A program made the position numbers and the translations under genes. The notes beneath the pieces are model-generated. The model did no database searches. It was not told the origin of the DNA and saw nothing but the letters and a program-made list of their open reading frames with translations. Source: Aporrectodea caliginosa (lineage: Eukaryota; Annelida; Clitellata; Crassiclitellata; Lumbricidae). Taken from it: DNA of 64,000 nt. Location: the NCBI GenBank assembly GCA_020284085.1, contig JACEVL010000340.1:678501-742500 (forward strand). Reading direction: 5' to 3'. Below, piece after piece: positions 23,331-35,176 of the stretch; within the stretch, counting starts at the first letter, position 1, and every line of letters begins with the position of its first letter.

Positions 23331-23886
23331 TTTAACTTGTTATCAAGTGTTCCAACTATTTCATGTACCGTAATCATACTGTGGTTTGTCAGTTTCAATT
23401 GAATAAACGAATATTATTATTAAATGGCACACAAATTTTAATTGTATTAAACCACTCATACACTAGGTCAAAGTGCATGAGATATCACATATCCTAACCC
23501 TAATCTTATATCACAGCTCTATGCTTATAACCTAACCTTAAAGTATCTAAATAAACATAAATAAGCAAATGTTTTGAGGTGTAAACCGTGTAATCTTAAA
23601 TCGTATAGGGTAGGATGAAATCGCATTCAAGCTACCACAGGGATAATAATATTTGAAATCGATTTCATCCTATCCCCTCCCCTCGTAATCTAAACGTGAT
23701 TTCAAGTTACCGGGTGGTGTAAGGTGCACGAACGGGGGGTTATCTGAAATCGCTACTACGGTGCTGAAATGTAGGAGCGCTTGTGAGTTACAACTTCAAG
23801 AACCTATATTTTTAATTTTTTACTGTATCAATTATTGTTTCAATCACGTAATTGTTCAGTTATACAATCAATGGTGATAATCATAC

Positions 23887-24177
23887 CAGTTTGCCATCTT
23901 CTTCGTGGACGTAAATGACGTGTAGCTTCGAGTGCATAAACGTGTAAAATAACGCCGGCATGTAATCAAAACCATCGTAAACGTTGTCGTTGATGTCCAT
24001 TATGGCATTAAGGTCATCGAAAGTGGCACGCCTTATCCTGACGTTTTTTCCATCTTGCTTTCCTTCGGCTGTATCTTTTCCAACTAACCCTTGTTCTCCT
24101 CTTCCTCTTCTTTCTACGTTTTCTTTCCCATTCATTTCCAGTTGCATGTGTTTGGCCAATCCTACAGCAAATTTCAT
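23887..24177 (-). CDS. Unit 2 exon 1, start of NAT16/HISAT-like acetyltransferase
   Basis: This exon of 291 nt, 97 codons, runs from ATG at 24177 to the donor CTG|GTATGA. An in-frame TAG lies three codons upstream of the ATG, which fixes the start. Residues 1-46 are a charged, probably disordered leader (ERRGRGEQGLVGKD). Residues 47 onward open the GNAT fold: RIRRATFDDLNAIMDI, then DYMPALFYTFMHSKLHVIYV and HEEDGKL, which matches the R-x-A-x-x-D-x-x-A-I-M-x-I and DYLP pattern I expect for NAT16/HISAT proteins. No signal peptide or membrane segment is visible, so a cytosolic enzyme is likely. Confidence 0.82.
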
Positions 24178-24330
24178 GCAATTCTAGCCGACATGCCTAT
24201 AAATGTGACCTTTATATAACAAACGGTATTAGCCTATTTATAACGCACGCATACGATACAAATAATTGACCTGGACCTGTTTTTGCAGGTGAGATTTGGA
24301 CATCGGACCTCGTTGTGAGGTGCTCAGATA
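24178..24330 (-). promoter_or_regulatory. Promoter-like region of unit 2
   Basis: TATATAAA (complement of 24211-24218) is 34 bp before the ATG. A second TATAAA-type box is the complement of 24237-24243 and would give a more normal 5' leader. The inverted repeat ACCTC-GTTGT-GAGGT is at 24307-24321, 130 bp upstream. All three elements occur at the same places in units 1 and 4. Confidence 0.55.
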
Positions 24331-26527
24331 AAGCCTTGGGCGATTCACAGGACGTCGTTAATTAAATGTGACACAATTCTTGACCCAGAGACGGTGGGCT
24401 TACGTATACGTGTGGATAAATATTTATTCATCATTGTAGGTAGGCTATCTGTGTCTGTATATATTTGTGTGTGTGTGCATGTTTGCATATATTATGTATA
24501 TATGTATATTTCTATGGAGATATACAAACAGAAGAGTTAGCGGCTGACTTAGCGACTCAGCCGACTGAGTCACTTGCTAATGGACTGTCTACATCGCTTA
24601 GGCTTGTCGACTGACTTAACGACTTGATATCGACTTCTCGGGCAATCAGGTACGTCTATGAGTTACTTAACAATAAATGCATTAACGGCGTGCTGTATAG
24701 TCTGTACTGACCGTGCCTTCATTTACGTGGGCATTAGATGGTACCCATATGACATACGGGCTCTAATCGGCTCTATGCTGACCCAGTATGGCATAATGGG
24801 AACATGGGTCCTATATGGGCTCCGCTTCATGTGGGCATGCTACAGCTCATGACACGGGACATACCGCTGACTGTGAAATGTCGATGTGAATAATTATGAA
24901 AGGTGACATTTGATTGTTTATAAGAGAAAATATGACCAAATGACAGTTAGCATAGTTCGCCAAAATGGGCACAAACACCGGGTTTCTTTCGAAAGCGTAA
25001 ATGGCCGCCTATTTCCCTAATTTCACAAACATATTATCAATTTTCCGGCTTCACCTTTAGTTGTATCGCTGCTTAAAGACACTGAAACCAGTATAGTTTC
25101 AACTCGACGTTTGCATCGAAGAGACGCTAGTTTCTGTTAAAGACGTGTGTGCCGTCAGGTAACGAGACAGAAAAATCTGACTGTTGGTTGTAAGTCTAAA
25201 ATAATATAGATCCCTTGGAAGCAAATGTATAGCTAGTAAAGTAAGTAGTACTAGGCATGCAGTAAGGTAGGCCTAGTAAATAAATAACTGCTGATATATT
25301 CAGTGAACAAAGTCGATTGCAGTCGATAGCTCAGCGACTGGTTCCGACTTGAGGGCATAACGGCAGCGGCGAGCAGTATGCAGTTTATAGTTTATATGTA
25401 TGTATTTACGTATGAATGCATGTATGAATGTTGTTTGGACGGATGTATATAGTTTGTATCTATGTACTGTATGTATATGAATTGTTTGTATGTATATATA
25501 CACTATGTGTCTTTAAATTTATGCGTACACATATGCATAGCACACTCAAAGTTTGTCAGATAATTTTAGAGAGCGTTGAAAGTTCGACGTCTTCCACTGT
25601 ATGAATCCTGTATTCTGTGACTCTCTTTCCTTTACATCTGTTCCTAATCCTTCAGAGCCGAGGAACTGAACGATAGGTAGGTCCAAGTCCATCTTGCAGG
25701 GTTTCAGAGTGGGGATGTTAGGGCCATTGAATTTCAAATGGCCGTGCATGTGCGTATTTGGGGGGTTGGGGTTACGAGTTAAACCCCCAATAAATGTATT
25801 GCTGCTATTAAAACTAAAAATGTTGAAAAATATGACCATGTCCAATGGAAACCTCGGAAAATTCTTCAGTTGTTTCCTGGCGACGTGGCCGTGGGTTATA
25901 GTATAATGATTTTTGATGCTTTCCACGAGTGCATGACATTGACATAATGACATCGTTCAAACATATTTTTACATATTCTTCACCATTCTTTTCGTCAGTT
26001 GCTCGATCGGAAGGATCTGCTACACTGAAGACCCTTCTCGAGTTTAAATATTGGAACCCTTATGGAAAAGTCAGTGGAAAAGTAGAATCTTTATGGACAT
26101 TTATTCCATAAAAAAAGCCCGGAATTCTTTCAGTCATTCCGATTGCTACATGGGAAAGTAATAATTATAATTATAGAACCTTTGAATGATTACTTACTGT
26201 TTTATTCATAAGACCTAGGCCTATAACTGAAAATGTCGCATAATATAAACTGGTATCAACAGGGCATTCCGAAGGTCAAAGTCCGCTGAATATGTAATTG
26301 CTCAGTATCTAATGTCACTATTTTACAAGTGGTTACTCATTAAAGCAATCTATTAGTTTCATATTTTAGTTTAGATGTACAATGAAAATAATTCCTCTAA
26401 CAAGCAAAATAGCGTGATACTGGTACAGTACGTGGTACAAGACTTATGCAGCCCTTCGAACCAGTAATTAGCGTTCTAAATCTCTTTGAACAGGCTGATG
26501 GTGAGCTGAAAAGTACACTTTCCTAAG
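24331..26527. other. Upstream region of unit 2, no gene recognised
   Basis: It is colinear with 5100-10050 of unit 1, except that the 1.1-kb block is present only once (24607-25717) and the insertions at 6758 and 8915 are missing. A 'tgtatgtatatatac' low-complexity part lies near 25440-25510. No supported coding region. Confidence 0.6.
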
Positions 26528-28021
26528 CAGGGCCGGCCTTAGGCACAGGCAAAGCAGGAGCTGCCTGGGGCGCCAAGATCTAGGGGGCGCCATTTTCACA
26601 AAAGTGTGTTTTAAAAGTTTTATGTTTTTAATTTTTTAGCCATTTTTTACAGTTAAAATGATTATTTTCATTTGAATTCAAAACTTTCGAATACGGAACA
26701 AATTTAAAAACTGTTGTTGATTTCACTGCACCTTTTCAGGTAATTCAATTTCAACACCGCACAAATTTTATTTTAACCATTAAAATTCAATTATTCACGC
26801 GTTTCTGTACTCTGTAGTTTGTTGTCTGTAATAGTCCTGACTGTCGATAAATCTGTTGCTGACATAGTGACAGGCAGCTGTCGACTGAAAATGCCAACAA
26901 TTAAAGGAATAATTATTGTAGTATAATAATAGGGCCTATATTTAATCTATGTAGCCGGGCTTGCTGACTGCCGAGCAGACATCGCAGTTCCATTCATTAA
27001 GATAATTACCTGTAAAAATCCATGCATTTACATTAATTTTTAATAGCAGTTTTCTTCATTATGTCTAAATCAATTTATAGAACTGATCTCATAAAATTAA
27101 AATTTTAATTTAAAAATGTAGGTAAACCCTATGAAGCGTCAGAACTTATCGGGTGTTCAAAATTGTAAGAAAAAAACAAGAAAAACAAGTTAGTATCAAA
27201 AATTTAAAAGGTTGGCTTTCCAACAATTTCAACAAAACTGAAACTACTTTAGCTGTTAGTGTAAATGCCCCGCCATCAGCTAGTAATTCGTTTGTAATAT
27301 CCCGTACTAATATTGCAAGTATTTCCTTAAATTGCTTTCAGCCTAATCGTGTTTTGATAAAGTACATGCCGAAAAAGATGTCTGATTAGCCTACTTCAAC
27401 AAATGATTTTTTTAAATAAATATTTGTTTCTTTTTGTCAGTTATTCGAATTTTTCGGTAATTCTATGTGTTTTTGCTTGCTACAATCCCCCAAAATTCAA
27501 AATTATCCAGCGATGAGTGTGCTAATACGAAAATTAATAAATGACAGTTGAGCGTAGGCCCTAATGTTTTGGCTGGTTCATCATTGACTTGTGCCGTGGG
27601 GTGGACCGTGAGTGGGGATCAGAGGGCGCCAAATGTAGGCTTTGCCTGGGGCGCCATTTGAGCTAGGGCCGGTATCACGAAATAGAGTATCCGTTCTAAG
27701 ACTATCCGGGGGGATGTCTGAATTTATCTTCCCGGATGGAATTAAGCGGTTTAGAGTATCCGGGGGATAAACCATTCTATCCCCCATCGGTATACGCATC
27801 ACGATAGCCTCGGCGAAAATCCAGTCAAAATCTCCAAAAACGAAGTAAATTGATTTCAGGTCGACTTACAAACTAAAGATACGCAATTTAAAAATGTTAT
27901 GTGTACAATAAATCCAAACAGTACGACTGAATACACTTAGACACCGCCCAAAATGCAAATTAAACCGAATATTCCATTTCGCTAAGGGGTGGGGATACTC
28001 TATTTCGTGACATCGGCCCTG
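26528..28021. mobile_element. Composite hAT element
   Basis: TTCCTAAG flanks the block exactly (26520-26527 and 28022-28029), and the unit 1 site has 'ttcctaaag' uninterrupted near 10056. Both ends are CAGGGCCG. The left 1.1 kb has 'ctgcctggggcgcc' and 'gggggcgccattttc' ends and a decayed transposase start near 27131 (MKRQNLSGVQNCKKK). The right part (about 27666-28021) has its own inverted ends built on ATCACGAAATAGAGTATCC. It looks like two hAT families joined, the left end of one and the right end of the other. Confidence 0.8.
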
Positions 28022-29600
28022 TTCCTAAGGTACAGAATTAAATTACACCGGCCACAGCATATTTGTAATTGTAATTGTAACTGTAACTGTAACCGAACAT
28101 TTATATTTATTGAAAATAATTTCATTTTAGTGTGAGCTTTAATACGATACTGCCAGGAATATCTAGCAATGTAGCTGCAGCAATGTAGTCGCTTTTGTCA
28201 TTTTGTCAACAATAAGAAATTCAACTAAGTACTTCTTTCTGTTAATCGCAAATTAAATTTCGCATCCGACGTTGACTTACTGGGAGGTTTAAAATTTTAA
28301 CGACTAGTTGCAATAGTGTCCATGTTGTTCTAGAACGTGTCAACGTAAGATTCTGGAGATGTTTTGACGGAGGATGTTAATCGTTGCACCACTGTCGATT
28401 TGGAAGGTAACTTTATCTCTGTGTCTGCGTCTAAGTGTAGACTGGTTCCTCGGGTGTTATGCTTTGGTGATCATAAATAACTCAGGTGGTTGCCAGAGGC
28501 AAGGCTGGCGAGTCGTATTTTTTCATCCGATGAATCGGTTGTCTTTATTCCGTGGATATTGGTTTGTTTATATCATCTCACAGTATCAGCAGCTTCAGAA
28601 CAGCACATTGCAAGATGGTTACGGTCTTTGCAGCCGGTACATATTTGTGCCGAGGGAGTAAGGAGGAGGAGGAGCAGGAGCAGAAGCAAGAGGAGTAAAA
28701 AAGGGAGGAGGATGAGAAGGAGGAAGAGGAGGAGTAGTTCCTGAAGATTGTTTGCGTTCTGTACAAAGGTGCGATCACATAATGCTTTCTCATGCATTGG
28801 ACCATCCCTATGTTATTATCTACAATTGTGCATAATACTATTTCGTCACAGACAGCTGAGAAACATTTTCAGGCGGTCTTAAGGTGCACTTTCTGGATCT
28901 GTCGCGAAGTTCTTGAAATGTTTTCACAAGTTGCCAGATGAAAGCACACATAAGCCTACAACTACAACTTATAGAGTCAAGACTTGGTTGGTCAACTCAG
29001 TTTATATTGTTCTAACACATTTGCGCATTTGTACATTACATTTTGCTAAGGCTTACAGAAGTTGACGAAACGTCCTAGAATCGTACCATCAGTCCCTCAG
29101 GGTCGACCTTTTTCCATTTCTTTTGACCAGTTCCGCCAGGGCCTGAAACCTCTCTTTACCAGTGAAGACACTGGCCCGGGACCGGAGCGCCTCTGATCTT
29201 GAGTGGCGCTATATAAATACTCCACTATTCAAGAAAGCCGACGGACTAGGTTTGTGACGTCGCAGAATCGCCCAGGAAAACGCTTACGAGTGTTTTGTCA
29301 TATTATGCCCGGCCTGTCAATACCTAGCAGGCAGTGATCAGGCGCTTGCAGTGTTTCCGTAAGAGTCCAAAAAGAGAACTTACTTTCGTCCTGACCAGAT
29401 TAATAAAGCTGTACGGGGTTCCAATACTTTCTTTACATTGATTGGGCAACACAATTACGTTATCGAGGTCATGCTTATGGACGAAATATCTTTTGTTGAT
29501 ATCAAACGTCACAGCGAATCGCTCGGCAGCACTTCATGAGGCGGATACACATGCAAACATGCATGCATACATACATTTAAGACTTTCATAAATAGATACA
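28022..29600. other. Distal upstream region of unit 2
   Basis: It matches 10050-11971 of unit 1. It includes a GGA/AGC-rich tract at about 28662-28738 and a LINE tail relic at 29095-29225. About 100 bp present in unit 1 near 11770-11870 is missing at about 29475. The junction at 29571-29583 is the empty site for the LINE at 11972. Confidence 0.65.
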
Positions 29601-29628
29601 TGCATACCTACCTATGCCTACAATAATA

Positions 29629-29654
29629 CATACATACATACACACAACCATACA

Positions 29655-29688
<34 letters not shown>

Positions 29689-29735
29689 CATACATACATA
29701 CATACATACATACATACATACATAAATACATACAT
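29629..29735. repeat. (CATA)n microsatellite
   Basis: An interrupted CATA tract at the position of the longer tracts at 16087 and 53909. It generates Cys-Met-Tyr-Val frames that are not genes. Confidence 0.9.
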
Positions 29736-30572
29736 GCGCACATAAGATTTCATAATCTTGCAAATTTGCAATATTGTTTGTTACAGCTATTATTTTGTTG
29801 ACATTGCAGTTGGTAACTTTATTATGTATGAACGCTGTGCCGTGTTCTCGTAGTTGTGTTTTACAACTCATAGCATAAATCGTTAAATATAAACTTAGAC
29901 TCAGATGCGAAATGTTATTGAACTAGTATTTCTGAAACAAATAATCAGTTAACAATTAACATACATTGTTCGATAGAAGAACCTCAATAGCAGAAAAAAT
30001 CACATGCATTTCTTTATAGTCGCACAGTTATCAACTCTTCCAAATGTAACTATTGGCATTATGACATATCTATAGATCCTACTATTATTTATCATTAAGT
30101 ATAGTTAGTTAAGTATTATTGTATAACATTTTTTCAAATTAACGTAAAAATAAAGTACAAAAAAAACGATTTATTATTTTATTTGAGTAGGTCTACGATC
30201 GAAACTGTGATCCCGGTCAGCTTTCCGCGGTCGGGTAGCCAATCATTTGGGGACCGGTTTCGGGCCGCGGTTCACAGTTTGAGTAGCACGGTAGCATTGG
30301 GTTAATGGACGGATTAATGGATAGATGGATAGGTGAGTGCAGTAAGGGCCCCTGAGTTATTTAACTCATTGAGTGGCGTTATGTGAATGCTTGATTACAA
30401 TTACAGTTAAAAATTTAATAATTAAGAACAGTATTACAGAATGATGCTAAATCAACATTTTCTCATCTTCGATGCCATATTTGTGTTCTTCATGTCCTCT
30501 TTCATCGACCAACGTCTACTGTCTATGATATTCGAGACTGGCGGCTGTAAGGCTCTGCATTCTGTGTAGGAA
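29736..30572. other. Downstream region of unit 3
   Basis: It is paralogous to 16282-17175 without the SINE at 16856. It contains a LINE tail relic near 30331. The last 100 bases before the stop codon of unit 3 are conserved with the other units and are probably 3' UTR. Confidence 0.55.
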
Positions 30573-31256
30573 TTAGAGTTTTGCGTGAGGAATCTCAGCT
30601 ATGTACTGAACTGCTTGTGTGACAGTGAAGACTTCGTTAATCAACCTCCCGCCCATTCCCTCCTTCAGTCGTTCTTCCACATTTTTTGAATCAATTGTTA
30701 ACGGAAAGTGCAGTAGGACCGCGAGTCTGACGTCATCGGAGTTTATGCTGACGTAATGAAGCAGATGGCTATAGACGTGGCTCAGGCAAATCATCTCACA
30801 ATCACCGTAGAAAAAGATATCGATTCTTAACCCGTACTTGCATTGCACAACGATAGAATAGCTGAGACCAGTGATATCGCCCTCTTGTACTTTGCCTTTT
30901 GTGCTCTGATATCCGAGGTTTGCGGCCAGGAGGTGTGCTGTACTAGGAATGAAATTGGAAGGACAACTGTTGTCAGTCGTTGACGATGGATCCAAGCTAA
31001 CGTATACTTTGGCAACTGAGAGCATATAACGTAGGCCTGTTCTGTTGGTTGGTGTTGGCATCCAAGGTGGACCAATTGGGAATAGGTCGGTCACATACCT
31101 TGATATGAATCGAATAAGCTGATCAGAGCGTTCCAGCCATTCTATACCATTTGTGTACGATAAGCCGAATGGGCGAATAGCACCAGGTGCCATCTGGCGA
31201 ATGTGTATGAATCGGTTCAGCCATGGGCGATCAGCAAGCTTATAGGCCAATATATT
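30573..31256 (-). CDS. Unit 3 exon 3, NAT16/HISAT-like acetyltransferase C-terminal domain
   Basis: This terminal exon of 684 nt starts after TTTGTTTCAG with NILAYKLADRPWLNRFI and ends AEIPHAKL plus stop. Length and frame equal those of units 2 and 4. It has the same core block QCKYGLRIDIFFYGDCEMI and the same HYVSINSDDVRLAVLLHFP. It stands out by a diverged patch in the middle, DNSCPSNFIPSTAHLLAANL followed by GYQSTKGKVQEGDITG, where units 2 and 4 agree with each other (ISPSNLLP.TGHLTAE.RG). The patch probably lies on a loop; whether it affects substrate choice is unknown. Confidence 0.8.
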   Translation of the reverse strand, partial: NILAYKLADRPWLNRFIHIRQMAPGAIRPFGLSYTNGIEWLERSDQLIRFISRYVTDLFPIGPPWMPTPTNRTGLRYMLSVAKVYVSLDPSSTTDNSCPSNFIPSTAHLLAANLGYQSTKGKVQEGDITGLSYSIVVQCKYGLRIDIFFYGDCEMICLSHVYSHLLHYVSINSDDVRLAVLLHFPLTIDSKNVEERLKEGMGGRLINEVFTVTQAVQYIAEIPHAKL

Positions 31257-32251
31257 CTGAAACAAAGAAATACCGCATGGGGGCAGAAAAATGAAGGTAA
31301 TGCAAGACAGCATAAAGTATTAGCCAACTGCTTGACCATCTACCTCTACGTTTGAGGTTCGATTCTAGAAGAAATAAAAGGGTCTAGGACATTTCTCTCC
31401 CGGGCATTTCCCCCGAAGTTGGCCTGATGAAAATAATTCTTTGCTTTAATGGAAGTTTCAAATAGAAGCTGGAAATAGAAACGCTTGGAACATCATCGAG
31501 TTTCTCAAGATTAGTGATATGACGTATGTCGCTAATATATGGAATTTTGTTGGTTTATATTTTAGAATCATTTAGAAGATTTCAGAATGGCTGAAATATT
31601 TAATTTTTTTATAGTTTATACAATTCAGGTGATCGGCTGATTTAAGTGACTTGTCCCTGATATTAGATTTGGAATCTAATATTATTAGAACTGATCTTAG
31701 ACTTCAAAAGTTAAGAGAAAATTGTTTCGGGATTTGGGTCCAATGTGCATTTCACTCGTTTTGAACTGTCTTGAACTGTCTCGGACAATTGTGTCTCGTG
31801 TCGGTCTCGGACCCCACTGTCTCGGTCTCGGACCCCACTGTCTCGGTCTCGAAGTATGATTGTCTCGCATACAAGTCTGTACATAACTCCGCTACTGCTC
31901 GTACTTTGGCAGTGACAGTGCCAAGCCTGGATAAAGAAGGAGGGCGACGCTAATGATCTTTGTGTCGTTAAACTGAAAATACTAGGCCTACTATTAACAG
32001 GTTTACATGCATCCATATGAAACCCAGTGCATTTCTCCCACTGCTACCTCCACACAAATTGTGACTGACCGACTGACTGGCGTCTCCGAAGTTATCGCGT
32101 GCCTGAGTGACAGACTGAGAGACTGAATTACATAATTATGGACTGGCCGACTGACCGATTTACTGAATTACGATGTTGATGACAATGTCGGTTATGATGA
32201 CGATTATGATGAAAATGACGACAACGTAAACGATTAGTTGTGGTCACCTAC
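31257..32251 (-). other. Intron 2 of unit 3 (about 1.0 kb)
   Basis: This is much shorter than intron 2 of units 2 and 4 (about 4 kb) because it lacks the LINE and hAT insertions found there. It includes a 21-bp minisatellite at about 31801-31852. The part from about 31880 to 32000 matches 59940-60020 of unit 4. Confidence 0.6.
31801..31852. repeat. 21-bp minisatellite, 2.5 units
   Basis: The unit TCGGTCTCGGACCCCACTG-TC repeats twice in full and once in part. No coding role is apparent. Confidence 0.8.
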
Positions 32252-32482
32252 CCAGTGATAGAGCAGCTTCCATTTCTTCATCTTTGCTGCTATGTTCGGC
32301 GTGTACAGTGTATCTCCGACGGAACTCGTTATTAGTGGGTGTTCTTTAAATATGTGGGCGACAACGGGAGACTTTGACACATCCCCGAGGCCACGGCCCT
32401 GATAGGAAGGACGAACACGGCCGGACATAGCACTGACCAGGTCATCGCGATCCGGATGAAAGCGACAATTGGTAAGGGAAAC
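32252..32482 (-). CDS. Unit 3 exon 2, GNAT core with acetyl-CoA loop
   Basis: This exon of 231 nt, phase 0, has acceptor TTGCTTCAG and donor TGG|GTAGGT. It encodes VSLTNCRFHPDRDDLVSAMS, motif A as GRVRPSYQGRGLG, then DVSKSPVVAHIFKEHPLITS and DTLYTPNIAAKMKKWKLLYHW. All splice signals and the frame are intact. The segment after motif A is of the unit 3/4 type. The loop Q-G-R-G-L-G is complete, so cofactor binding should be kept. Confidence 0.82.
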
Positions 32483-32584
32483 CTGAAGCAATAAATACAG
32501 TGATTTCTGCTCAGACCACAGATCATCAACGACGCTTGTACACTACACAGAGTGGCATAGCTGGGAGGGAGTCATGGTGTCCAA

Positions 32585-33143
32585 CAGTGTGATTCTCGTT
32601 AACGATAACGATAACGAAAATGTTTTTTAACGAAAATAAAATGATTTCGTTAACGATTACTATAACTATAACTAAAAATATCAGTAACTATAACTATAAC
32701 TATAACGAAAATAACAATAACGAAAATTTATCTTTATTTTCGTTAATACAAAAATAAAAATAGGAAGTGTAATATGGACGATTCGACATAAAATTAATGA
32801 GAACGAAAAATGCGATATTTTTATTATGCAATTTGTCAGTTACTTTGGAAACTCGTGTATTCATGAAGCTGAATGCACCCATGCTTCAAAGGCTTTAAAA
32901 GCTCTGAGCAGATTGTGAAACAGCGTGTTAATACGCACAATTTTGCTTATAGCCTTAATTATTGTAACTAAGTAGTAACTAAAATTAACTAAAATAAAAA
33001 TTCATACCTAACTATAAGTTCTATAACTATAACTATGACTAAAAAATAATACTAACTATAACTATAACCATAACTAAAATAAAAAATCACTAACTATAAC
33101 TGTAACTATAACTAAAATAAAATCTGTAAGGAGTATTACACTG
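32585..33143. mobile_element. hAT-type MITE in intron 1 of unit 3
   Basis: GTGTCCAA is duplicated exactly at 32577-32584 and 33144-33151. The ends are CAGTGTGATTCTCGTTA and, inverted, CAGTGTAATACTCCTTA. The interior is dominated by 'actataactaaaa' repeats with no transposase. The sites in units 1 (about 371) and 4 (about 60610) are empty. Confidence 0.9.
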
Positions 33144-33486
33144 GTGTCCAAACCCAAGACTTTATAAGGTCAAGAGAATGAATCCTGGCATTCGGTTAGA
33201 TCCGATGAAATATTTGCATTATTTTAGGTGTATCCTAACCTGACTGCTGAGTCTTTAGGATACGAGTTGTTTAATACCTTAAGAACATCTCCTCTGTTCA
33301 CCTCACAATGTCCATTTCTGATCTGTTTTATTTCGATATACTGCATTATATAGTAGCCCATTAGGTTTACGACGCGCCTGCAAGAAGCGTATAATATTTA
33401 AATTTACAGTATGAATGAACTAGCCAATCAATTATTGTTTAAATCGTGTAATCGCTCAGTTATACAATTAATGGTGACAATCATAC

Positions 33487-33753
33487 CAGTTTTCCATCTT
33501 CTTCGTGGACGTAAATGACGTGTAGCTTCGAGTGCATAAAAGTGTAGAATAACGCCGGCATATAATCGAGACCACCGTAGATGTTGTCGTTGATATCCAT
33601 TATGGCATTTAGGTCATCAAAAGTGGCACGCCTTACCCTGCCTTTTCTTTCATCTTTCTTCCCTTCGGCTGTATATTCCTCTCTTCTTACGGACTCTCCT
33701 TCCTTTACTTCTCTTCCTTTCGCGTTTACATTTTCTTCCCTCTTCTCTTCCAT
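33487..33753 (-). CDS. Unit 3 exon 1, start codon shifted downstream
   Basis: The homologous frame runs to the donor CTG|GTATGA at 33487 and reads VRRATFDDLNAIMDI, IYGGLDYMPALFYTFMHSK and HEEDGKL. At the position of the ATG used by units 1, 2 and 4 this copy has GTT (VNLALALAKQLEM...). The first ATG in frame is the second conserved Met at 33753 (MEEKREENVNAKGREV), giving 89 codons here and 393 for the whole protein. The open frame extends further upstream without an ATG, so an upstream exon or a non-ATG start is possible. The leader is longer and richer in Glu/Arg than in the other units. Confidence 0.7.
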
Positions 33754-33984
33754 CTCCAACTGCTTGGCTAAAGCTAAAGCTAAATTAACGTAACTATATA
33801 ATAGCTTAGCATATGTTGCCAAGAACTCTGACCTATCGATAGCAACATCCAAAGTCTCTCTGTAGCATACTCATGCGATGCATATTTTTAACGAACCGTA
33901 TTCTACAGAAGTGAGATTTGGACATCGGACCTCATTGTGAGGTCCTCAGATAATTATAGCCTTGGCCTTCTTAACTGTACGAAA

Positions 33985-34235
33985 ATGTACGTCACATTGT
34001 ATTGTATTGTATTTGAACACTTGTTATAGCGCCCCTACCAGATTTCCCATTCAGAGGCGCTCCCGACTACTGCGCGAACGCTGAGTCGGAGTTTCACGCC
34101 GAAGCGCATGAGCAATTGCGAGTGAAGGACTTGCCCAGGGTCCCTACGCGGCGACTTTGAGGTGGATTCGAACCCGCAACCCTCCAGCTGCAAGGCACCG
34201 AACATACCCCCAAACCACCGTGCCCCAGTTGTATT
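33985..34235 (-). mobile_element. tRNA-derived SINE with a LINE-type 3' tail, family 3
   Basis: Read on the minus strand, it begins 'ggggcacggtggtttgg', carries a B box GGGTTCGAATCC, then 'caagtccttcactcgcaattgc'. It ends 'gagcgcctctgaatgggaa' and 'ggggcgctataacaagtg', sharing this 3' end with the CR1-type LINEs around it. The tail beyond is 'aatacaatac' repeats. A SINE that borrows the 3' end of a partner LINE is well known as a mechanism. Confidence 0.75.
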
Positions 34236-34328
34236 GTGATGTGTTGTATTGTGTGTTGTATTGTGAACATGTGACACAACACAATTCTATTAAGTTTGGC
34301 AGTATGCAATATATAATGTGTTTTCTAT

Positions 34329-34500
34329 ATTCATTCATTCATTCATTCATTCATTCATTCATTCATTCATTCATTCATTCATTCATTCATTCATTCATTC
34401 AGAGCATTTATATAGCGCCCCTTCAAGAAACTACTCAGGAGCGCTCCCGGTCCAGCCACGACTAAAGAAAAAAAGACTTGAGGGACTTGTAGAACCCTAT
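34329..34500 (-). mobile_element. CR1-like LINE 3' end with a (GAAT)n tail
   Basis: About 70 bp of ATTC repeats (GAAT on the minus strand) precede 'agagcatttatatagcgcc' and a short degenerate 3' coding end. Severely 5'-truncated. Confidence 0.75.
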
Positions 34501-34866
34501 ATGTGTGCATTTACCTATGGCTGCCTCTGTGTTTTTTTGGGTACTGATCTTCGGGATACTGACATGGTTGCGGTTCAGTTATTATGCGCAATCGGTTGAT
34601 TCCTTGTGCATTTGAGGTTCTCTGATAAAGCAATTTGCGATCCAGGCAACGTCGTTAATTAACTGTTGCAAAATTAAACACAGAGACGGTGGGTTCTATA
34701 TACATATTTCAATTTACTTACATATGAATGAATGAATCAGCCAATCCATTATTGTTTCAACGATATAAAATGGGGAGGGGTTTAGGGTAATCGTAACACT
34801 CTAGCACGAAGAGCAGAAGATCAGCACGGCTCAGTTATAGGCTACAATCAATTGTGACATTCATAC

Positions 34867-35176
34867 CAGTTTGCCATCTTCCTCGTGAATGTAAATTACG
34901 TGTAGCTTCGAGTGCATAAAGGTGTAGAATAACGCTGGCATATAATCATAATTGTCGTAGATGTTGTCGTTGATATCCATTATGGCATTAAGGTAATCGA
35001 AAGTGGCACGCCTCCTGCCTTTTCTTCCATCTTTCTTTCCTTCTGCTGTAACTTCAGCCTGTAAGCTTATCTTTTCCAACTAACTCTTTGCCTTGTTCTC
35101 CTCCTCTTTCTACGTTTTCTTCCGCATTCATTTCGAATTATTGCGTGTGTTTGGCCAATCGTAAAGCAAAATTCAT
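34867..35176 (-). pseudogene. Orphan second exon 1 of the GNAT family
   Basis: From ATG at 35176 the family leader begins MNFALRLAKHTQ and then meets TAA. A further frameshift accompanies a small insertion near 35065-35090. The GNAT start RRATFDYLNAIMDI, DNYDYMPALFYTFMHSK and HEEDGKL, with its GTATGA donor, remain. No matching exon 2 or 3 lies between it and unit 3 (only 1.0 kb), so it is a truncated gene copy. Use as an alternative first exon of unit 3 would need a different start. Confidence 0.8.
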
